Shown here piece after piece: positions 7,919-9,733 of a DNA stretch of 9,733 nt; position 1 is the first letter of the stretch; every line of letters begins with the position of its first letter. Below the pieces are notes generated by a model that was not told where the DNA came from, searched no databases, and saw only the letters and a program-made list of their open reading frames with translations. The translations under genes and the position numbers were made by a program. This DNA is from OMOG01 sp041485845 (GTDB taxonomy: Bacteria; Acidobacteriota; Terriglobia; Bryobacterales; Bryobacteraceae). The stretch is taken from contig JBGPKH010000327.1 in assembly GCA_041485845.1 (NCBI GenBank), positions 1-9,733 of the forward strand, in the 5' to 3' direction.

Positions 7919-8081
7919 AGCTATGGCTTGCGCCTGGTGGCCAGCGACAGCGCTGCGGCGATCGGCGCCACGAGCGATCGGATTGCAGTCACGCCCGGCA
8001 CGAGCTACACGACCGCGGCCAATCTCCGATTTGCGTGGAGCGGAGATCCGAATCCCTCGGGGAGTACATCCACGCGGCCCC
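7919..8081 (+). pseudogene. continuation of carbohydrate-binding-like module in shifted frame
   Basis: Codons starting at 7919 read SYGLRLVASDSAAAIGATSD, then RIAVTPGTSYTTAANLRFAW, then SGDPNPSGST. This is the expected second half of the module whose first half (NGSFEDD to TGKG) is in the frame of the barrel, about 30 codons before. VTPGTSY followed by a strand ending in FAW is a pattern of jelly-roll binding modules attached to glycosidases. The frame change occurs in the run GGGG at 7915-7918, where one additional G would join the two halves exactly. The module is then cut at about 8081 by the primase fragment. I infer a single-base deletion or a sequencing error in the homopolymer. Confidence 0.6.
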
Positions 8082-8432
8082 AGATTTGTCGAGTTGTCCC
8101 AAGGTCTGTCGTTTCGTCAAAGCGTCGCCTATCTCCAGCAACAAATTCCTCCGCCTGACCACTGCGCCGTGCTGGAACGAGCGACCGCCTTCTACCAACT
8201 GCAACTCCACCGCTATCCGGAAGCCACGAGGTATTTGGAGCAACGGGGACTGCGCGATCCCGCTCTCATCGAAGAACTGGGCATTGGCTATGCCCCCGGC
8301 GGAGACTTACGGAGCCACCTCGCAGCCCAAGGCTATTCCTTCGAATCGCTGCTGGACACCGGTCTGATCAGCCCTCAGGGCCGCGACACTTTCTGCCGGC
8401 GCATGATCTTCCCCTGCCGCCAGCAGGAGCAG
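8082..8432 (+). pseudogene. DnaG-type primase fragment (catalytic core N-terminal domain), truncated at both ends
   Basis: In the frame of 8082 the translation reads FVELSQGLSFRQSVAYLQQQ, ATAFYQLQLHRYPEATRYLE, QRGLRDPALIEELGIGYAPG, GDLRSHLAAQGYSFESLLDT and GLISPQGRDTFCRRMIFPC. This matches the DnaG primase core N-terminal domain (PF08275): helix plus YLxxRGL, a GxGYAP motif, an L-x-GL segment and RxxFP. The CHC2 zinc finger expected before FVELSQG and the Toprim catalytic residues expected after FPCRQQ are missing, so it cannot be an active primase. DNA primases with this architecture are found on phages and integrative elements. The abrupt entry within a glycosidase gene suggests an insertion or deletion scar of such an element. 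No terminal inverted repeats or target duplication were seen. Confidence 0.7.
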
Positions 8433-8910
8433 TCAGGTCTTTTGAGGTGGTCCGGCGAATCGATTTTTCGGTGTTTCGGATCACCCGAATGTCGTGAATA
8501 TTCTGGAAGGCCGAAACCGGCCCGGCTGCGTCGGCGCCGGCCAGACGGACCCCATGTAGCTTAGCCCTGCCGTGTTTCGCACCGCCCAATGTCACGAAAG
8601 TTTTCGGCCCTGGCCCGTTTGCCGCCAGCGTGACCGGCGGCGAATCTGAACTGCAAATGGGCAGAACTGAGAAATCTCGCTGTGGTTCCCGCCGTCGTTC
8701 CACTCCCTTTCGGGGACCTCAAATTCTCCTGCTCTCTCAATCCTCCTCATTCTAAGTAGCTTACTCAAAAAGCCACACCTTCGCCCGAATTTCCTAACGA
8801 GGTCGTTCACGTGGGTTGGGACAAAATTTTCTGAATGATATCAATCAGATCCGGATCTCAACCGCTGAATAGCTGATTTTGGTCTGCTAGATCTGAATTA
8901 GGAGGAGATT
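8433..8910. other. probable non-coding region with small hairpins
   Basis: No recognisable protein continues past the primase fragment. Several short palindromes occur: TTCGG/CCGAA around 8476-8489, GGCCG/CGGCC at 8509-8513 with 8518-8522, and the 12-bp palindrome AGATCCGGATCT at 8847-8858. A minus-strand open frame (8703 to about 8437) has a moderately coding-like third-base GC bias, but no domain or ribosome binding site; it is treated under findings. From about 8700 the base composition is more AT-rich, as expected for a promoter region before the ORF at 8911. Confidence 0.45.
8816..8844 (+). promoter_or_regulatory. weak sigma70-like promoter candidate for the 8911 ORF
   Basis: TTGGGA (8816-8821) and TATCAA (8839-8844) are separated by 17 bp in an AT-rich stretch. 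This places a start site about 60 bp before the ATG at 8911. Each hexamer matches the housekeeping consensus only partly, so this is a candidate only. The palindrome at 8847-8858 lies just downstream and could be an operator. Confidence 0.25.
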
Positions 8911-9075
8911 ATGCCCAAACGCTCATTGACCGCCCCGCCGGGCTCCACCACCATCGCCAGCGGCATGGCCTCCCAGGAGGCTTGTGACGCATCCGACCAA
9001 GAAAGCCCTCCCCATGCGTCACAAAACTTCGCCCCACCTCCGCAACCCACAGAAATCGGAGAACTTAGAACGTGA
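8911..9075 (+). CDS. short hypothetical ORF with strong ribosome binding site
   Basis: A 54-codon ORF starting at ATG 8911, preceded by GGAGGAG at 8901-8907 with suitable spacing, the best Shine-Dalgarno in the right third of the window. The product begins MPKRSLTAPPGSTTIASGMA and ends PPPQPTEIGELRT. It is polar, rich in Ser, Pro and Gln, and has no membrane segment, signal peptide or recognised motif. A GTG overlapping its stop (GTGA at 9072-9075) opens a further frame, but that frame runs through the repeat region and looks non-coding. It may be a small conserved acidobacterial protein, a leader peptide, or a remnant of a larger gene. No function can be assigned. Confidence 0.4.
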   Translation: MPKRSLTAPPGSTTIASGMASQEACDASDQESPPHASQNFAPPPQPTEIGELRT

Positions 9076-9163
9076 CAAAAAAATACACACAGACCCGGTC
9101 GCTTGCGTCCCCCCAGCCGCGCTTTCGGCCCGCAGCCCGCCGAGCTATCCCGCTACCCCAAGC

Positions 9164-9199
9164 CCCCGCAAATGCGGGGAATTGGTTTCGTTCCGTCAA
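9164..9199 (+). repeat. interspersed repeat copy 1: hairpin plus 22-bp core
   Basis: A 6-bp stem CCCCGC/GCGGGG (9164-9169 with 9174-9179, loop AAAT) leads directly into the core 9178-9199, GGAATTGG followed by TTTCGTTCCGTCAA. Compared with the other two copies it differs at one core position, T in place of G at 9186. Confidence 0.75.
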
Positions 9200-9264
9200 A
9201 TTCGTTCTTGTCCTCGCAACCGATAGAGCCGACTTGCCAAAACTGCGACCCCAACGAGCCCACG

Positions 9265-9302
9265 CCCCCCGCAAACAGGGGGAATTGGGTTCGTTCCGTC
9301 AA
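9265..9302 (+). repeat. interspersed repeat copy 2: hairpin plus 22-bp core
   Basis: A CCCCC/GGGGG stem around GCAAACA precedes and overlaps the core at 9281-9302, GGAATTGG followed by GTTCGTTCCGTCAA. The sequence after the core, AATACG, is close to the AATTCG after copy 1, so similarity extends a few bases beyond the 22-bp core. Confidence 0.75.
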
Positions 9303-9328
9303 ATACGGCCCACACCGCCCATGCCGCT

Positions 9329-9364
9329 GATCGGCCGATCCCGGAATTGGGTTCGTTCCGTCAA
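9329..9364 (+). repeat. interspersed repeat copy 3: palindrome plus 22-bp core
   Basis: The perfect palindrome GATCGGCCGATC (9329-9340) lies two bases before the core at 9343-9364, which is identical to the core of copy 2. The palindrome sequence differs from those of copies 1 and 2, so secondary structure and not primary sequence is shared upstream of the core. Confidence 0.7.
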
Positions 9365-9399
9365 CCGCGACCACTCAGCCCGGCCCCCCGCCCGTGGCC

Positions 9400-9470
9400 C
9401 CGGCCCCCAACTCCCAACCCCCAACCCCCGACTCCCAACCCCCGACTCCCAACCCCCGGCCCCCAACCCC
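9400..9470. repeat. C-rich low-complexity tandem tract, G-quadruplex potential on minus strand
   Basis: Two perfect 14-bp units GACTCCCAACCCCC (9430-9443 and 9444-9457) are flanked by degenerate copies (AACTCCCAACCCCC at 9409-9422; GGCCCCCAACCCC at 9458-9470). The minus strand therefore carries many closely spaced runs of three to five G, which meets the usual pattern for intramolecular G-quadruplexes. It lies about 90 bp upstream of the secreted protein start at 9560. Confidence 0.7.
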
Positions 9471-9559
9471 ACTCGCCGTTGTGATCGGCCCGGACATGAC
9501 TTATGATGACTGAAACGAAGAAAATGCCTGAATCCGGCAGATCTGCATTGAGGTACGGA

Positions 9560-9733
9560 ATGCGCGCGACAGTTGCGGGCCTCTGCATCTTCCTCGGAGT
9601 TGCGGCCGCGCAGACGCCACCGCCACAGAATCCGCCGGCGACTCCACCGCCCGGCACGCAAGCTCCCAACAATCCACCTCCGCCGCCGGCCAATCCCAAC
9701 GCCCCCGAGACCACCACTCGCGAGGAGCCCGCC
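9560..9733 (+). CDS. secreted Pro-rich protein, N-terminal part; possibly acidobacterial VWFA-domain protein
   Basis: An open frame that runs off the right edge, 58 codons visible. The ATG at 9560 follows GAGG at 9550-9553 by six bases and starts a clean signal peptide: MRATVAGLCIFLGVAAA, with cleavage before QTPPPQ. In-frame ATGs at 9503, 9506 and 9524 would add a polar leader (MTETKKMPESG) and lack comparable ribosome binding sites, so they are less likely. After the leader comes a Pro/Asn-rich linker (QTPPPQNPPATPPPGTQAPN and so on) and then TTTREEPA at the window end. In acidobacteria this arrangement often precedes the VWFA-related domain TIGR03436 (VNLVxVPVVVRD), but that domain is outside the window, so the family call is inference. 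Confidence 0.75.
   Translation, partial: MRATVAGLCIFLGVAAAQTPPPQNPPATPPPGTQAPNNPPPPPANPNAPETTTREEPA

Larger units (their letters stand above)
6750..8564 (+). pseudogene. chimeric ORF: TIM-barrel glycosidase-like domain, frameshifted binding module, primase fragment
   Basis: A 604-codon open frame with a nominal GTG start, but no signal peptide or ribosome binding site, because it continues the gene that begins at 5529. Residues 1-341 look like a (beta/alpha)8 barrel: LQLDRMRQMGVTTVTIEW at 11-28, KPLFDLFLSKGMRVWLRLVN at 67-86, LVSFEG at 116-121, RVVATEMG at 261-268, GGSFWRWVSF at 296-305 and VLDWGGF at 335-341. E120 and E266 sit where clan GH-A enzymes carry their acid/base and nucleophile on strands 4 and 7, so a glycoside hydrolase is plausible; no specific family was recognised, and the usual NE before the first Glu is FE here. 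Residues 346-389 (IPNGSFEDD, GVPTHWAVTGKG) begin a carbohydrate-binding-like module that continues in another frame after 7918. From 8082 the frame enters unrelated primase sequence. The product as translated would be non-native. Confidence 0.7.
9076..9559. other. repeat-rich intergenic region
   Basis: This 484-bp interval has no credible gene. It contains three copies of a 22-bp repeat with adjoining palindromes (9164-9364) and a C-rich tandem tract (9400-9470). Open frames across it consist of Pro/Arg-rich translation of these repeats. The final part, 9471-9559, precedes the secreted protein start and probably carries its promoter, though none was identified. Confidence 0.6.

Noticed and set aside
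8082..8564. Intact primase or transposition gene
   Set aside because: Only part of the primase core N-terminal domain is present; the zinc finger and Toprim residues are missing, and no terminal inverted repeats or target duplication were found.
9164..9364. CRISPR-like array
   Set aside because: There are only three repeats, spaced 103 and 62 bp apart, with palindromes outside the core and no cas gene in the window.
9072..9506. 144-codon plus-strand open frame whose GTG overlaps the stop of the 8911 ORF
   Set aside because: Its translation is produced by the 22-bp repeats (NWFRSVKF, NWVRSVN) and the C-rich tract (PTPNPRLPTP), so the open frame follows from repeat composition.

Overview
The window looks like chromosomal DNA from an acidobacterium of the Solibacter/Bryobacter type. 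It is GC-rich (about 60% by eye) and carries two secreted proteins of the Solibacter TIGR03437 kind, a TIGR02999-type ECF sigma factor coupled to a PknB-like membrane kinase, and at the right edge the start of a secreted protein with the N-terminus typical of acidobacterial VWFA-domain proteins. The taxonomic call rests on recognised protein families, not on a marker gene.

Left part (1-1176), minus strand: a short truncated ORF (234-115) overlaps the upstream region of nothing recognisable to its left, and follows a small secreted protein with one acidobacterial beta-sandwich-like domain (817-263) that ends abruptly. A non-coding stretch with a bidirectional hairpin terminator (918-951) separates these from the next operon.

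Centre (1177-3720), minus strand: a compact three-gene operon of ECF sigma factor, Ser/Thr kinase with one membrane span and a concanavalin A-like extracytoplasmic domain, and a 79-residue single-span membrane protein. Both junctions overlap, which points to translational coupling and a membrane-sensing regulatory unit.

Right of the operon (3806-8564), plus strand, divergent from the sigma gene across 85 bp: an intact secreted TIGR03437 protein, then a second gene with signal peptide, TIGR03437 and Ig-like domains that continues, past an in-frame TGA, into a TIM-barrel glycosidase-like domain and a carbohydrate-binding-like module. This second gene is broken at least twice, and its 3' end is replaced by a fragment of a DnaG-type primase that is truncated at both ends. 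It looks like decaying accessory DNA with a mobile-element scar.

Far right (8433-9733): mostly non-coding. It holds a very short ORF with a strong ribosome binding site (8911), three copies of a 22-bp interspersed repeat, each next to a small palindrome, a C-rich tandem tract with G-quadruplex potential on the minus strand, and the start of a secreted Pro-rich protein that runs off the window.

The most coherent biological unit is the sigma/kinase/small membrane protein operon. The most unusual DNA is the glycosidase/primase chimera and the hairpin-linked repeat family at 9164-9364. No complete new defence or mobile system was seen.
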